Source: Antrihabitans stalagmiti (GTDB lineage Bacteria; Actinomycetota; Actinomycetes; Mycobacteriales; Mycobacteriaceae). Taken from it: a stretch of DNA of 64,000 bases. The notes beneath the pieces are model-generated. The model saw only the letters and a list, made by a program, of their open reading frames with translations. It was not told where the DNA came from and did no database searches. Positions 1 to 9,097 of this stretch are shown here, piece by piece. Location: assembly GCF_016482825.1 (NCBI RefSeq), contig NZ_JAEMNV010000008.1, forward strand, positions 62,001-126,000, read 5' to 3'. Numbering within the stretch: the stretch's first letter is position 1; each line of letters opens with the position of its first letter. Both the position numbers and the translations under genes were made by a program.

Positions 1-1378
1 CGACTCGCAATTCGCGACGCAGGTAGCGCAACGACAGGTCGTCGAGTGCGAAGGTCCGCTGGCCGGGGCGAACCAGGTAGGCGGCCAGACCCGTGTCGGT
101 CGTGAGGCCGCCGAGCACCCAGCCGCGCCCATGTAGGGCGTGCATCGCGGCCTTCGCCTCGTGCAGCGCCTTCGGCTGCGCCGCATCCTCGAGCCAACTA
201 CCAAGCGCCTGTTCGTCTTCCGGTGTCAGCGCAGTGACGTCGATGTAGCCACCCTCGCCGTCCGACGCTGCGATCGTGATAGAGGTGACGTCGCCGCCGT
301 ACGGCGTCGTCTTTCCCGCCACGGTGACGCCGTGCCGCTCGCCTGCCGAGGCGTGCGTGGCAAGCCATGTTGTGAGTTCGCCCGGCGCGATCGCGCCGCC
401 GCTGATCTCGAAACCCTCGTCGGCCTCGGGCTCCGGCGAGGCGAGCGTTTCGAACAGACGGTCACGGAGGACGCGAAACTCGAGGTCGTCGAAGAGCTGA
501 TGAATCTTGGCGCGATCCCACGGACCGTGTTCGAGCTGGTCGGGGGTGTACGGCAACTCGACTGTCCGCAGCAACTCGGTGAGTTGGCGATTCATCAGCA
601 CGTGCGCCAGATTTGCGCGCAACGCGTCGCCGACCTTGCCACGCACCTCGTCGACGCGATCGACGAGAGTGTTGAGATCGCCGTACTCGCGGATCCACTT
701 GGTGGCGGTCTTCTCCCCTACGCCGGGTATGCCGGGGAGGTTGTCACTCGGATCGCCGCGCAGCGCAGCGAAATCCGGGTACTGGCTCGGTGTGAGGCCG
801 TACTTCGCCTCCACCTCCTGCGGTGTGAACCGAGTGAGCTCCGAGACGCCCTTACGCGGGTACAACACCGTGACGTTCTCGTTCACCAACTGAATGGCGT
901 CGCGATCACCGGTGACGATTAGCACGCGATAGCCGAGCGGTACCGCCTGCGTCGTCAGCGTCGCGATGATGTCGTCGGCTTCGACCCCGGCCTGCGCCAT
1001 GACGGGAATACCCAAGGCGCCCAATACCTCTTTGGTCAGGTCGACCTGACCCTTGAACTCGTCCGGCGGGCTGCTGCGGTTCGCCTTGTACTCCGGATAG
1101 GCCTCGGCACGGAAAGTCTGCCGCGACACGTCGAACGCTGCGGCGATATGCGTCGGTGCCTCGTCGCGCATGATGTTGATGAGCATCGCGGTGAACCCGT
1201 AGACAGCGTTGGTGGTCTGCCCGCTCTGGGTCTTGAAGTTCTCGGCAGGGAGCGCGAAGAAGGCCCGGAACGCCAACGAGTGCCCGTCGAGCAACATCAG
1301 GGTCGGCTGTTTTCCAGCCTCCGCTGCTGCCTTGTCGGTAGCGGACGGCTTGGCACGTTGATCGGTTGCGGGGCTCAC
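1..1378 (-). CDS. polA: DNA polymerase I, N-terminal part (cut by window edge)
   Basis: The reverse strand encodes the first ~459 residues of DNA polymerase I, the repair and Okazaki-fragment-processing polymerase. The 5'-3' exonuclease domain is clear: LLDGHSLAFRAFFAL near the start, the acidic metal-binding segments GVEADD and VTGDRDAIQL, then FAALRGDPSDNLPGIPGVGEKTA (helix-hairpin-helix). After this comes the start of the degenerate 3'-5' exonuclease-like domain (TTDTGLAAYLVRPGQ), typical of actinobacterial PolA. The chosen start is GTG (VSPATDQR), giving a short N-terminal tail before the conserved core. The rest of the gene lies beyond position 1. It is transcribed in the same direction as the liv operon and kinase upstream, with 54 bp between the kinase stop and this start. 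Confidence 0.95.
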   Translation of the reverse strand, partial: MSPATDQRAKPSATDKAAAEAGKQPTLMLLDGHSLAFRAFFALPAENFKTQSGQTTNAVYGFTAMLINIMRDEAPTHIAAAFDVSRQTFRAEAYPEYKANRSSPPDEFKGQVDLTKEVLGALGIPVMAQAGVEADDIIATLTTQAVPLGYRVLIVTGDRDAIQLVNENVTVLYPRKGVSELTRFTPQEVEAKYGLTPSQYPDFAALRGDPSDNLPGIPGVGEKTATKWIREYGDLNTLVDRVDEVRGKVGDALRANLAHVLMNRQLTELLRTVELPYTPDQLEHGPWDRAKIHQLFDDLEFRVLRDRLFETLASPEPEADEGFEISGGAIAPGELTTWLATHASAGERHGVTVAGKTTPYGGDVTSITIAASDGEGGYIDVTALTPEDEQALGSWLEDAAQPKALHEAKAAMHALHGRGWVLGGLTTDTGLAAYLVRPGQRTFALDDLSLRYLRRELRV

Positions 1379-1432
1379 GGCGTCGAGTCTAGGGAACGAC
1401 TCCGACAGGTCTTTCGCACAGTCGACTCCGAC

Positions 1433-3544
1433 TCACTTCCCAGCCCGATAGGCCCACACGCTCGGCGCAGCCAGTTCTCCCGATTCGAGCCACCGGTAGT
1501 CCCTCGCAATGCCCGAACCCGAATAGGCGCGCACGTAATTCCGCAGCGCAGCGCGGTCCACAGCACCGGAGTCGATACCCATCAGCATGATCGTCGCGAT
1601 GTCGTAGGCCTCGACCGCCCACAGTCCTGGTTGTGTGCCGTGGGCGGCGCGATAGGCGGCAGCGAAATCGTCGGGCGCGGGCGCGCAGCCACACGTCGCG
1701 ACGGTCTGCCCGTTCGTCTCCCTGTGGCTGTCGGCAAACTCGGGTCCGTACATGCCGTCGTCTCCTACGAGTACGACCGATGCGGCAATTCGCTTGCGCA
1801 GTTCGAGTGCGGTCGATTCGTCGGCGCTCAGGTAGACGGCGGCAGGCGCAGCCATATCGATGGCCTCGGCAACCGCGTCGAGCGAATCGATCTCGCCCGA
1901 GCAGTTCGGGTCTGCTTTTGCGCCGAGTACGGCTTGCACGTCGTCGGCTCGGACCCTACTGAGCTCGGCATCGGCATTGAGGACACATACCGATTCGAAG
2001 GTTCGCTCCAGATACCTCGCCGCGGCTTGGGTCAGCACCGAATTGTCCGCTGTCGCACGGAAGAACGACGTGAAGCCGCGATCGACGAGATTCGACTGAC
2101 TTGCTGTCGGCGTCACGAATACCAACCCCGCCCGGTCCAGGACGGGTCCGAGGGAATCGACACCGGCGGACGCGGTCGGGCCGATCAACCCGATGATCGA
2201 GGGGTCGGCAGTGGTCGCCACAGCGGATCCACCGTCCACGGTCCGCAGTGCGACAACACAATCCGGATTGGCGGCGTTGTGTGCGTCGACCGCCAAGCCC
2301 GCTCCGTTGCGGACGGCCTCGGCCAGGCTCGGCGAATCCTGGTTACCGTCGACGGCCAAAGTGAGGTCGCTGCAGGTCGCTGCACCCGAGCCTGCGGGAT
2401 CGGCTGCCATCGTGCTTGCGCGAGCAACCGGGCTACCGTCCGCGGCAATCTGGAAGTAGGCGTTCGTATCGTTTGCGACGGCGAACGCGGGCTGCCTCTG
2501 ATTCGAGTCGTTGCCACCCGGCCACTTCCAGATCAGGACCGCACCGACGAGGACAGCTACGAGGGCAAGCGACACAGCGAGCAGGACGGGATACCGCGCG
2601 GACTGCGGTCGGTGCGGCGCAGGCTGCGCGACGAGACGCGCATCGGAAACAGGCTCGGCGAAAACCGGTTCCGCGTCGAAACGCATCGTCCGTCGCCCCG
2701 GAAACAACGACGACCGCAGCTGCGCGGCGAACTCGGCACAGGAATCGAACCGGTCGGAAGGCTTCTTCGACATCGCGCGTGCAACGACGGCGTCGACGCC
2801 CCGCGGCAACTGCGGCACAACGGATGTCACAGCAGGTGCAGTGCGGTGCAGGTGCGCGAACATCAGGGCTGCTGCGCTGTCGCCGTCGAACGGCGTTTGC
2901 CCGGTCAGCAATTCGTAGGCACTGCACGCCAGCGAGTACTGATCGGCCCGCCCGTCGAGTTGCAGCGCTTCCAGATGCTCCGGCGCTGCGTAGGCGAGCG
3001 TTGCTACGAGCCCGTTCGTCTTCGTCAGTCCGGAAGAATCGGCCGCTTTGGCAATCCCGAAGTCCGTCAACAGAACTCGCTCGGCAGGTCCGCCCGCCTC
3101 AGGAAGCTCGAGCAACATGTTCGCAGGCTTGACGTCTCGGTGCACCATCCCGAAACTGTGTGCGTGATCGAGCGCTGCCGCGATCTGCTCGACGATCTCG
3201 ACCGCCTGCTCGGGGTCGAGACCGTGGCCAGCGGCGGCACGAAGCGCGTGGGCGGCGTCGGTACCGTCGATCAACTGCATTGCGATCCACAGGTGACCAT
3301 CGGCTCGGCCCTGGTCGTAGATCGCCACGATGTTCGGGTGCGACAGCCGCGCGACAAGGATCGCCTCGTGGGTGAACCGACGCTGAAATTCGTCGTTCGC
3401 CGACAGCTCTTCGCTGAGCACCTTCAACGCAACCCGCCGCCGCAGCTGGACCTGCTGGGCGACGTACACGGTACCCATGCCGCCGGTGCCGACGACTCCT
3501 TCGACCGTGAATCCCGCGATCCGGCTACCCGGTTGCAACGGCAA
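1433..3544 (-). CDS. Receptor Ser/Thr protein kinase with LivK-like extracellular domain
   Basis: 703 residues. The cytosolic kinase domain (about 10-280) has a glycine-rich loop GTGGMG, catalytic Lys41 (VALKVL), HRDVKPAN with Asp137, DFG at Asp161 and an APE-like APEH. One membrane helix follows (about 319-340). The ~360-residue outer part is a type I periplasmic-binding fold: it aligns end to end with the LivK encoded 4 kb upstream (shared features include ADPAG.G.ATCS, SIIGL.GP, a CxCxPxPxDF segment, and VE.YD..TIML..IDSG near the C-terminus). Start is TTG with AGGGGG about 7 nt upstream. It lies 39 bp after livF on the same strand, so it is probably the last gene of the liv operon. Inference: it senses the transporter's ligand or loaded LivK. 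The family type (kinase fused to ABC substrate-binding domain) is known; its ligand is not. Confidence 0.93.
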   Translation of the reverse strand: MPLQPGSRIAGFTVEGVVGTGGMGTVYVAQQVQLRRRVALKVLSEELSANDEFQRRFTHEAILVARLSHPNIVAIYDQGRADGHLWIAMQLIDGTDAAHALRAAAGHGLDPEQAVEIVEQIAAALDHAHSFGMVHRDVKPANMLLELPEAGGPAERVLLTDFGIAKAADSSGLTKTNGLVATLAYAAPEHLEALQLDGRADQYSLACSAYELLTGQTPFDGDSAAALMFAHLHRTAPAVTSVVPQLPRGVDAVVARAMSKKPSDRFDSCAEFAAQLRSSLFPGRRTMRFDAEPVFAEPVSDARLVAQPAPHRPQSARYPVLLAVSLALVAVLVGAVLIWKWPGGNDSNQRQPAFAVANDTNAYFQIAADGSPVARASTMAADPAGSGAATCSDLTLAVDGNQDSPSLAEAVRNGAGLAVDAHNAANPDCVVALRTVDGGSAVATTADPSIIGLIGPTASAGVDSLGPVLDRAGLVFVTPTASQSNLVDRGFTSFFRATADNSVLTQAAARYLERTFESVCVLNADAELSRVRADDVQAVLGAKADPNCSGEIDSLDAVAEAIDMAAPAAVYLSADESTALELRKRIAASVVLVGDDGMYGPEFADSHRETNGQTVATCGCAPAPDDFAAAYRAAHGTQPGLWAVEAYDIATIMLMGIDSGAVDRAALRNYVRAYSGSGIARDYRWLESGELAAPSVWAYRAGK

Positions 3545-3583
3545 CTACGACCCCCTGAGCAGGAACCCCCTGAGCAAACAATC

Positions 3584-4363
3584 CTAGCCGACGCCCAGGT
3601 ACGCAGCCTTGATCGACGGATCGGCAAGCAACTCTTTGCCGGTGCCTTCTTTCGTGACGTCGCCGGTTTCGAGGATGTACGCGCGGTCGGTGCGCGTAAG
3701 TGCCTGTTGGGCGTTCTGCTCGACCAGCAGGATCGTTGTTCCCGCAGCGTTGATTTCGGCGATGATGCGGAAAATCTGCTGAATGATCATGGGCGCCAAC
3801 CCCATCGAGGGTTCGTCCAGCAGCAGCAACCGGGGCCGAGCCATCAGCGAACGGCCGATGGCGACCATCTGCTGCTCGCCGCCCGACAACGTGCCACCGA
3901 CCTGGGTGCGCCGCTCGAGGAGGCGGGGAAAGAGTTCGAAAACACGGTCGAGCGTCTCCTTGTAGGCGGCCTTGTTCTCGAACTTGCGCGAGTAATGACC
4001 CATGTCGAGGTTTTCCTGCACCGTCATGCCGGGAAACACGCCACGACCTTCCGGCGACTGCACGATGCCGGCCTTGACCCGCTCGTGCGCCTTCATGTGC
4101 GTGATGTCTTGTCCGTCGAAGACGATCCTGCCGCGGGTCAACGGCAGCAGTCCCGACAGCGCACGCATGGTCGTCGACTTGCCTGCACCGTTCGCACCGA
4201 GCAGGGTGACCAGCTCGCCGTGCTCGACCCGCAGCGAAATGCCATGCAGTGCTTGGATCCTGCCGTAGTTGACGACCATGTCGTGCACTTCGAGCATGGG
4301 GCTGTTCGACGCAGGCGTCGACCCCTTCTGGAGGTCCAGTTCTGGTCTTCTATGCCGTGACAT
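3584..4363 (-). CDS. livF: Branched-chain amino-acid ABC transporter ATP-binding protein LivF
   Basis: 259 residues, one of the two cytosolic ATPases of a Liv-type high-affinity branched-chain amino-acid importer. Walker A is GANGAGKST, the signature is LSGGEQQMV, Walker B is LLLLDEPSMGL, and the switch His is in LLVEQNAQQAL (Q-containing variant). The product-specific LivF traits are the ALHGISL start and the C-terminal GTGKELLADPSIKAAYLG. The ATG used overlaps the end of livG by 14 nt; an internal ATG (MLEVHDMVV, at 4297) would give a more usual N-terminus, so the first 22 residues are uncertain. It is followed after 39 bp by the LivK-domain receptor kinase. Confidence 0.95.
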   Translation of the reverse strand: MSRHRRPELDLQKGSTPASNSPMLEVHDMVVNYGRIQALHGISLRVEHGELVTLLGANGAGKSTTMRALSGLLPLTRGRIVFDGQDITHMKAHERVKAGIVQSPEGRGVFPGMTVQENLDMGHYSRKFENKAAYKETLDRVFELFPRLLERRTQVGGTLSGGEQQMVAIGRSLMARPRLLLLDEPSMGLAPMIIQQIFRIIAEINAAGTTILLVEQNAQQALTRTDRAYILETGDVTKEGTGKELLADPSIKAAYLGVG

Positions 4364-5309
4364 CGTCGGGCACCCCTAGGTAGGCGGCAATAACGGCCGG
4401 GTTGTCGCGAATCTCCGCGGGCGCGCCCTCGGCGATCTTCTTGCCGAATTCGAGTACGACGATTCGGTCGGTCACACCCATGACGAGACGCATGTCGTGC
4501 TCGATGAGCAGCACGGTGAAGCCGTCGTCCCTGATCTTGCGAATCAGGTCCATAAGCGACGCTTTCTCGCTCGGGTTGAAGCCTGCGGCGGGCTCGTCGA
4601 GGCACAGCAGCTTCGGTTCCGTCGCGAGTGCGCGGGCGATTTCCAGACGTCGCTGATCACCGTAGGAGAGGTTCTTCGCCTTCTCGACCGCGCGGGGCGC
4701 GATGCCGACGAACTCGAGCAGAGCCATACCGCGTGTGATGGCGTCGCGTTCCTCACGACGGTGTCGCGCGGTCCGGAAGATCGCGCCGAACACCGAAGTC
4801 CTGTGTCGCGCATCGGTTCCGACGACCACATTCTCCAGCGCGGTCATCTCGCTGAACAACCGGATGTTCTGGAATGTCCGCGCGATACCGAGACGTGTGA
4901 TCGCGTTGCGCTTGGTCTTCGTCAGCGGTTTGCCGTCGAAATACACGGTCCCCGATGTCGGTCGGTAGACGCCGCTGATCGCGTTGAAGCACGTCGTCTT
5001 GCCCGCGCCGTTGGGACCGATCAGACCGAGGATTTCGCCGCGGCGGATTTCGAAACTCACCGCGTCGAGTGCAACGAGACCGCCGAACCGGACCGTCAGA
5101 TCCTCTGTCCGCAGCAGTGCCTCACCGATCTCGGTATCGATAGCGCGGTCCGTCGCAACGGCTTCGGCGACTGCTTCGGGATCGGCGAGATCAGGATTGA
5201 TCTGCGTGACGTCGACGGTACCGGCCGACTCGACCGGCACGTCGGGATCGATCTCGGCAGCCATGTCCTCATTACCGAACAAGGCGTCGCCGGGGCCCGG
5301 TGTCGTCAT
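4350..5309 (-). CDS. livG: Branched-chain amino-acid ABC transporter ATP-binding protein LivG
   Basis: 319 residues, second ATPase of the Liv importer. Walker [10 protein letters not shown], signature [15 protein letters not shown], Walker [14 protein letters not shown], and H-loop LLIEHDM are all intact, and the LivG-type C-terminus ([18 protein letters not shown]) is present. The start is the ATG that overlaps the livM stop as ATGA. Relative to typical LivG (~255 aa) it carries an extra acidic N-terminal tail of about 60 residues before the ABC domain begins ([12 protein letters not shown]); function of that tail is unknown. Confidence 0.95.
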   Translation of the reverse strand: MTTPGPGDALFGNEDMAAEIDPDVPVESAGTVDVTQINPDLADPEAVAEAVATDRAIDTEIGEALLRTEDLTVRFGGLVALDAVSFEIRRGEILGLIGPNGAGKTTCFNAISGVYRPTSGTVYFDGKPLTKTKRNAITRLGIARTFQNIRLFSEMTALENVVVGTDARHRTSVFGAIFRTARHRREERDAITRGMALLEFVGIAPRAVEKAKNLSYGDQRRLEIARALATEPKLLCLDEPAAGFNPSEKASLMDLIRKIRDDGFTVLLIEHDMRLVMGVTDRIVVLEFGKKIAEGAPAEIRDNPAVIAAYLGVPDDVTA

Positions 5310-6544
5310 TTTGCGCCTCCGATCTGGTCGGCGGGTTTGCGAACGGCACCGTAGATCGTCCGGCCGTAGGCAAGCAATTTCTGCCGTGCCGGGAACAGCC
5401 CCTGCGGCCGGAAGATCATCAACGCGACGAGCGCAAGTCCGAAGAACAGGTACTTGTAGTCGCCCAGTTTCTGGTCGCCGACCTCGACCGACATCGCCCT
5501 GTTGGGCAGGTAGACGATGATGAACGCGCCGACGATGACACCGATCTTGTTGCCCTGGCCGCCGATCACAACCATGCACAGGAACAGCATCGAGTTGATG
5601 ATGTTGAAGCCGGTCGGGTTGATGAACTGCACCTGACCTGCGTACAGCGCGCCAGACAGACCGCCGATGGCGGCGCCGATGGTGAAGGCCCACAGCTTGA
5701 ACTTGAAGGTCGGCACGCCCATGATCTCGGCGACGTCCTCGTCTTCACGTATCGCGACCCAGGCACGCCCGACGCGACTCCGCTCGAGGTTGCCGACCAG
5801 CAGCAGAACGATCACGACGAGCACCATGCCGACCCAGAACCACCACACACCTGCGTTGATACCGCTGCCGGTGTTGCCTGCGGAGAAGATGCCATACGGA
5901 TTTTCCGCGGTTTCGCCGATGTGCGGGTACGCGGTCTGCGGCAGTCCCTGACCACCGTTGGTGACCTCTTTTAGGTTGTCCGCGAGCAAGCGCACGATCT
6001 CGCCGAACCCCAGCGTCACGATGGCAAGGTAGTCACCGCGCAGGCGCAGCGTCGGGGTCCCGAGGATGAGACCGGTGAGCGCGGTGATCGCGACTGCAAG
6101 TGGCAGGCAGGATAGCCAGGCCCAGTCTTCGCTGAAGAAGCCGCTTTCCGACGACTGATTCCACGGACTGCTCGGACTGGTCAGCAGTCCCACCGTGTAC
6201 GCGCCGACAGCGTAGAAGCCGACGTAGCCGAGGTCGAGCAGACCGGTCTGTCCGACAACGACATTCAGCCCGATCGCGATCAACGCATACATCGCGAACT
6301 GCGCCATCACACCCGAGAACGAGGTGCCCGGAGTGTCGAGCAACGGCGGTGGAAAGACAGGGATGATCGCGATGATCGCCAGGACCGGCACGCCGACGAG
6401 CCACTGCATCGGCCGCGACAAACCGTTCCACCAGGTTCGAAGCGCATCGCCGACACCGTGTTTCGGCCGTTCGGGTGCGATCGGCAGTTCCGGTGGGGCT
6501 GCAGGCGGCGGCGTTGTCGAGCCGCCTTTTTCCAACGACGTCAT
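5306..6544 (-). CDS. livM: Branched-chain amino-acid ABC transporter permease LivM
   Basis: 412 residues, a polytopic inner-membrane permease of the Liv importer. After a proline-rich cytosolic N-terminus come about nine hydrophobic helices, with the family hallmarks [25 protein letters not shown] and the EAA-type loop [15 protein letters not shown]. It is coupled by ATGA overlaps to livH upstream and livG downstream. The internal loop between helices is longer than usual, with a Gly/Asn-rich stretch ([10 protein letters not shown]). The start chosen is the ATG (MTSLEKGG) that overlaps the livH stop; longer in-frame extensions upstream would run into livH. Confidence 0.95.
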   Translation of the reverse strand: MTSLEKGGSTTPPPAAPPELPIAPERPKHGVGDALRTWWNGLSRPMQWLVGVPVLAIIAIIPVFPPPLLDTPGTSFSGVMAQFAMYALIAIGLNVVVGQTGLLDLGYVGFYAVGAYTVGLLTSPSSPWNQSSESGFFSEDWAWLSCLPLAVAITALTGLILGTPTLRLRGDYLAIVTLGFGEIVRLLADNLKEVTNGGQGLPQTAYPHIGETAENPYGIFSAGNTGSGINAGVWWFWVGMVLVVIVLLLVGNLERSRVGRAWVAIREDEDVAEIMGVPTFKFKLWAFTIGAAIGGLSGALYAGQVQFINPTGFNIINSMLFLCMVVIGGQGNKIGVIVGAFIIVYLPNRAMSVEVGDQKLGDYKYLFFGLALVALMIFRPQGLFPARQKLLAYGRTIYGAVRKPADQIGGAK

Positions 6545-7578
6545 ACCCGGGCCCTCCCTAGACTCTCGCCGAGAATGCCGGTCGGGCGGAACATCAGCAC
6601 CAGAATCAGCAATACGAAGGCCACAACATCCCGCCATTCGGTTCCGAACAGGACCTGACCGTAATTCTCCATCAAACCGAGCAGCAGACCACCGAGCAGC
6701 GCACCGCGAAGGTTACCGATACCGCCGAGGACTGCCGCGGCGAACGCCTTGATACCGAGGATGAATCCGCCGTTGAAGATGATGCCCGACGGAATTTTCA
6801 GGGTGTAGAGCAGCGCGGCCGCGCCTGCGAGAACGCCGCCGAGCAGGAAGGTGAACATGATGATCTTTTCCCGCGAGATGCCCATCAGGGTCGCGGTATT
6901 CGGATCCTGGGCGACGGCGCGAATGCCGCGGCCGAACTTGGTCTGATTGATCAGCAGATCGGTGAAGACGGTCAACACGATCGCGGAGAAGATGATCACG
7001 ATGGTCACGTTCGTCACCGACGCGGACCCGATCTTGAACACCTCGACCTGCTGAACAAGCTTGATCGGCTGCTGGGCGTTGGTACCACCGAGGCCGGGCT
7101 TGATCTTCGGCAGCACGTAGTGGACGAATTCCTGCAGCACGAACGACATGCCGATCGCGGTGATCAGGAAGACGAGCGGTTTGGCTCCCCGTTTTCGCAG
7201 GGGTCGGTAGGCGACTCGTTCGAGGGCGACAGCCGCACCACCCGACACAGCCATACCGAAGATCATTGCGAGACCGAGGAATACGACCGTCATGGCCAGA
7301 CCCTCTTTGTACACGTTGCCGCTCGGCGCGAAGCCGAGCAGTTCGAGCGCCACGTACTGACCGAACATGCCGAGCATGAAGATCTCGGAGTGCGCGAAGT
7401 TGATCAGGCGCAGAACGCCGTAGACGAGTGTGTAGCCGATTGCCACAAGGGCGTAGATCGCGCCGTAGGCCAGACCGTCGACCGTCAACTGCCAGAAGCT
7501 CTTTGCGAGCCCCGATACGTTGAAGTCGACCGAACTGGCGAAGATGCTCGCCGTGTCGGTGAATGAGGTCGCGATCAT
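6541..7578 (-). CDS. livH: Branched-chain amino-acid ABC transporter permease LivH
   Basis: 345 residues, the second membrane permease of the Liv importer. It shows the LivH hallmark GLAYGAIYALVAIGYTLVYG followed by LRLINFAHSEIFMLG, multiple transmembrane helices, the cytosolic loop RAVAQDPNTATLMGIS and a C-terminal GTEWRDVVAFVLLILVLMFRPTG. It begins 99 bp after the livK stop, and a long GU-containing hairpin lies in that gap. Its stop overlaps the livM start (ATGA). An extra insertion (about 35 residues, GTNAQQPIKLVQQVEVFKIG) sits in an extracytoplasmic loop. Confidence 0.95.
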   Translation of the reverse strand: MIATSFTDTASIFASSVDFNVSGLAKSFWQLTVDGLAYGAIYALVAIGYTLVYGVLRLINFAHSEIFMLGMFGQYVALELLGFAPSGNVYKEGLAMTVVFLGLAMIFGMAVSGGAAVALERVAYRPLRKRGAKPLVFLITAIGMSFVLQEFVHYVLPKIKPGLGGTNAQQPIKLVQQVEVFKIGSASVTNVTIVIIFSAIVLTVFTDLLINQTKFGRGIRAVAQDPNTATLMGISREKIIMFTFLLGGVLAGAAALLYTLKIPSGIIFNGGFILGIKAFAAAVLGGIGNLRGALLGGLLLGLMENYGQVLFGTEWRDVVAFVLLILVLMFRPTGILGESLGRARV

Positions 7579-7616
7579 AGGTCTCTTTCGAAGTGTGAGG
7601 GTGCAACGTCGCGACA

Positions 7617-7657
7617 GCGCAGCCGGGCCCCTGCGTGGTGCAGGAGCCCGACTGCGC
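7617..7657 (-). promoter_or_regulatory. Intercistronic hairpin between livK and livH
   Basis: In the minus-strand transcript positions 7657-7640 can pair with 7634-7617 to give an 18-bp stem with a 5-nt loop. The two non-Watson-Crick positions become G-U pairs only when read as minus-strand RNA, which fits selection in the liv mRNA. No U-tract follows, so it is more likely a partial terminator or an mRNA-stability element than a full terminator. Such elements behind binding-protein genes are known to keep the binding protein in excess over the permease; that role is inferred here. Confidence 0.75.
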
Positions 7658-7677
7658 GGTCAGGAGTAGATCTCTTC

Positions 7678-8913
7678 TCAGCCGACCTTGTAGATCTCGA
7701 TCAGGGCATTTGCCAACTCGCCCTTGTCGTTCCACTGGTAACGCTTGCCGACACCCTGGCCGTCGTAGGCCTTGACGAAGGCGAGCATGCCAGCGCGATC
7801 CTTCACGCCGGAGTCGATTGCCTTCAGCATGATCGTGGTCAGGTCGTAGCCCTCGACGGAGTAGACGCCGGGATCCTGGCCGTTGAGCGCGTTGTACTTC
7901 GTGACGAAGTCCTCGGGACCCGGAACACACGGGCACGTCAGGATTGCGTCCTTGGCGGCTTCGCCCGCCTGCTTGACGAACTCGGGGTCGTTCGTTCCGT
8001 CGCCGGAGCTGAACGTTGCCGTGACGCCGCCCTCACGCAGCTGCGTGACGAATGGTGCGGCCTCGGCGTAGTAGCCCGAGTACCAGATTGCGTCCGGCTC
8101 TTCGCCCTTGATCTGCGAGACCGTTGCCGAGAAGTCCTTCTGTCCCGACTTCACGCTTGCGGAGCATGCCGCGTCAGCAGCCTCGCCCAAGCTCTCGGTG
8201 ACAACCTTCGCGAGGCCGACGCCGTAGTCGGTGTCGTCCTGAATGACGCAGACCTTCTTGGCGCCGAGCTGTCCGGTGAGGTACTTCGCGACGACAGCAC
8301 CCTGGCTGTTGTCGTTGCCGAGGCCACGGAAGAAGGTGGTCCAACCCTTTTCGGTGAGCGACGGGTTGGTTGCCGACGCCGTGAGGAACGGCAGGCCGGC
8401 CTGGTTGAACTGAGCGCCGGTCGCGTTCGTCTCACCCGAGAAGGCGGGGCCGAGCAGACCGATGATGCTGGCGTCGGACGTGATCGGTCCGGCAACCTGC
8501 GTCGCCTTCTGCGGATCGCCCTCTGTGTCGAACTGCTTGATTTCGACCTGGCACTCCGGGTTCGCCTTGTTGTGCTCGTCGAGCGCGAGCTTGGCACCCA
8601 TAAGAATGTTCTGGCCGAGTGCTGCGTTGGCACCCGTCAATGCGCCGGCCATGGCCAGCACAGCGTTGGAGCAGGTGGCCTTTCCGTCGCCGGCTGGATC
8701 CGCGGCTTCGCTCGCACTGCTGGACTCGACCTCTTTGCCTTCGGAATCGAGCAATACCTGTGGCTTGATGGTCAGACCGGACGCCGACGAAGATCCGGAC
8801 GTTCCGCTGCTGTCCGTTGATCCACTGTCCGACGACTTGTCGCTACAGCCCGCCAATGCCAACGCGGCCGCGACCCCAATGACCAACGCGCCCCTCGCTG
8901 TACGACGATGCAC
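7678..8913 (-). CDS. livK: Branched-chain amino-acid ABC transporter substrate-binding lipoprotein LivK
   Basis: 411 residues, the extracytoplasmic receptor of the Liv importer. A signal peptide (VIGVAAALALAGC) ends in a lipobox with the lipid-attachment Cys, followed by a Ser/Asp-rich linker and a type I periplasmic-binding fold (SIIGLLGPAFSGET, YWSGYYAEAAPFV-like hinge regions). Start: GTG at 8913 with GGAGG about 7 nt upstream is preferred over the ATG 36 nt further up, which has no ribosome site. It is the first gene of the operon livK-H-M-G-F-kinase. The last ~350 residues are closely related to the outer domain of the kinase that closes the operon. Substrate specificity (Leu/Ile/Val or other) cannot be read from the sequence. 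Confidence 0.93.
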   Translation of the reverse strand: MHRRTARGALVIGVAAALALAGCSDKSSDSGSTDSSGTSGSSSASGLTIKPQVLLDSEGKEVESSSASEAADPAGDGKATCSNAVLAMAGALTGANAALGQNILMGAKLALDEHNKANPECQVEIKQFDTEGDPQKATQVAGPITSDASIIGLLGPAFSGETNATGAQFNQAGLPFLTASATNPSLTEKGWTTFFRGLGNDNSQGAVVAKYLTGQLGAKKVCVIQDDTDYGVGLAKVVTESLGEAADAACSASVKSGQKDFSATVSQIKGEEPDAIWYSGYYAEAAPFVTQLREGGVTATFSSGDGTNDPEFVKQAGEAAKDAILTCPCVPGPEDFVTKYNALNGQDPGVYSVEGYDLTTIMLKAIDSGVKDRAGMLAFVKAYDGQGVGKRYQWNDKGELANALIEIYKVG

Positions 8914-8983
8914 GTTCCACCTCCGAGTTCTTTTGCTCCCCGGCGACACCGGAGGGGCCGACTGCGCCAGCCCGCAGAGAACT

Positions 8984-8999
8984 TAACCCCGCTGGGTTA
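8984..8999. promoter_or_regulatory. Inverted repeat upstream of livK
   Basis: A perfect 6-bp inverted repeat (TAACCC, 4-nt spacer, GGGTTA) lies about 70 bp upstream of the livK start, in the 184-bp gap between livK and pdtaR. Its position fits an operator or promoter-proximal site for the liv operon. No regulator gene of the Lrp or similar kind is next to it, so the binding protein is unknown. Confidence 0.4.
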
Positions 9000-9097
9000 C
9001 CTACGCATCACATTGGGCTCAAATCGGTCACATTCAGTTCATTCGGGGCATCCGTACGGTGAACATCTGCTCCGACGAAAATATGTGCGGCGAGAAC

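Noticed and set aside
1148-4360. A 1070-codon open frame on the plus strand
   Set aside because: It lies antisense to polA, the LivK-domain kinase and livF, which have strong motifs; its protein is Arg/Gly/His-rich and shows no family. It is a GC-rich shadow frame.
4350-5693. A longer start for livG
   Set aside because: The extra 128 residues are an out-of-frame shadow of livM; the ATG at 5309 overlapping the livM stop is the proper start.
8914-9097. Possible amino-acid riboswitch or leader peptide before livK
   Set aside because: Apart from the 6-bp inverted repeat there is no leucine-rich leader frame or known riboswitch fold in the gap.
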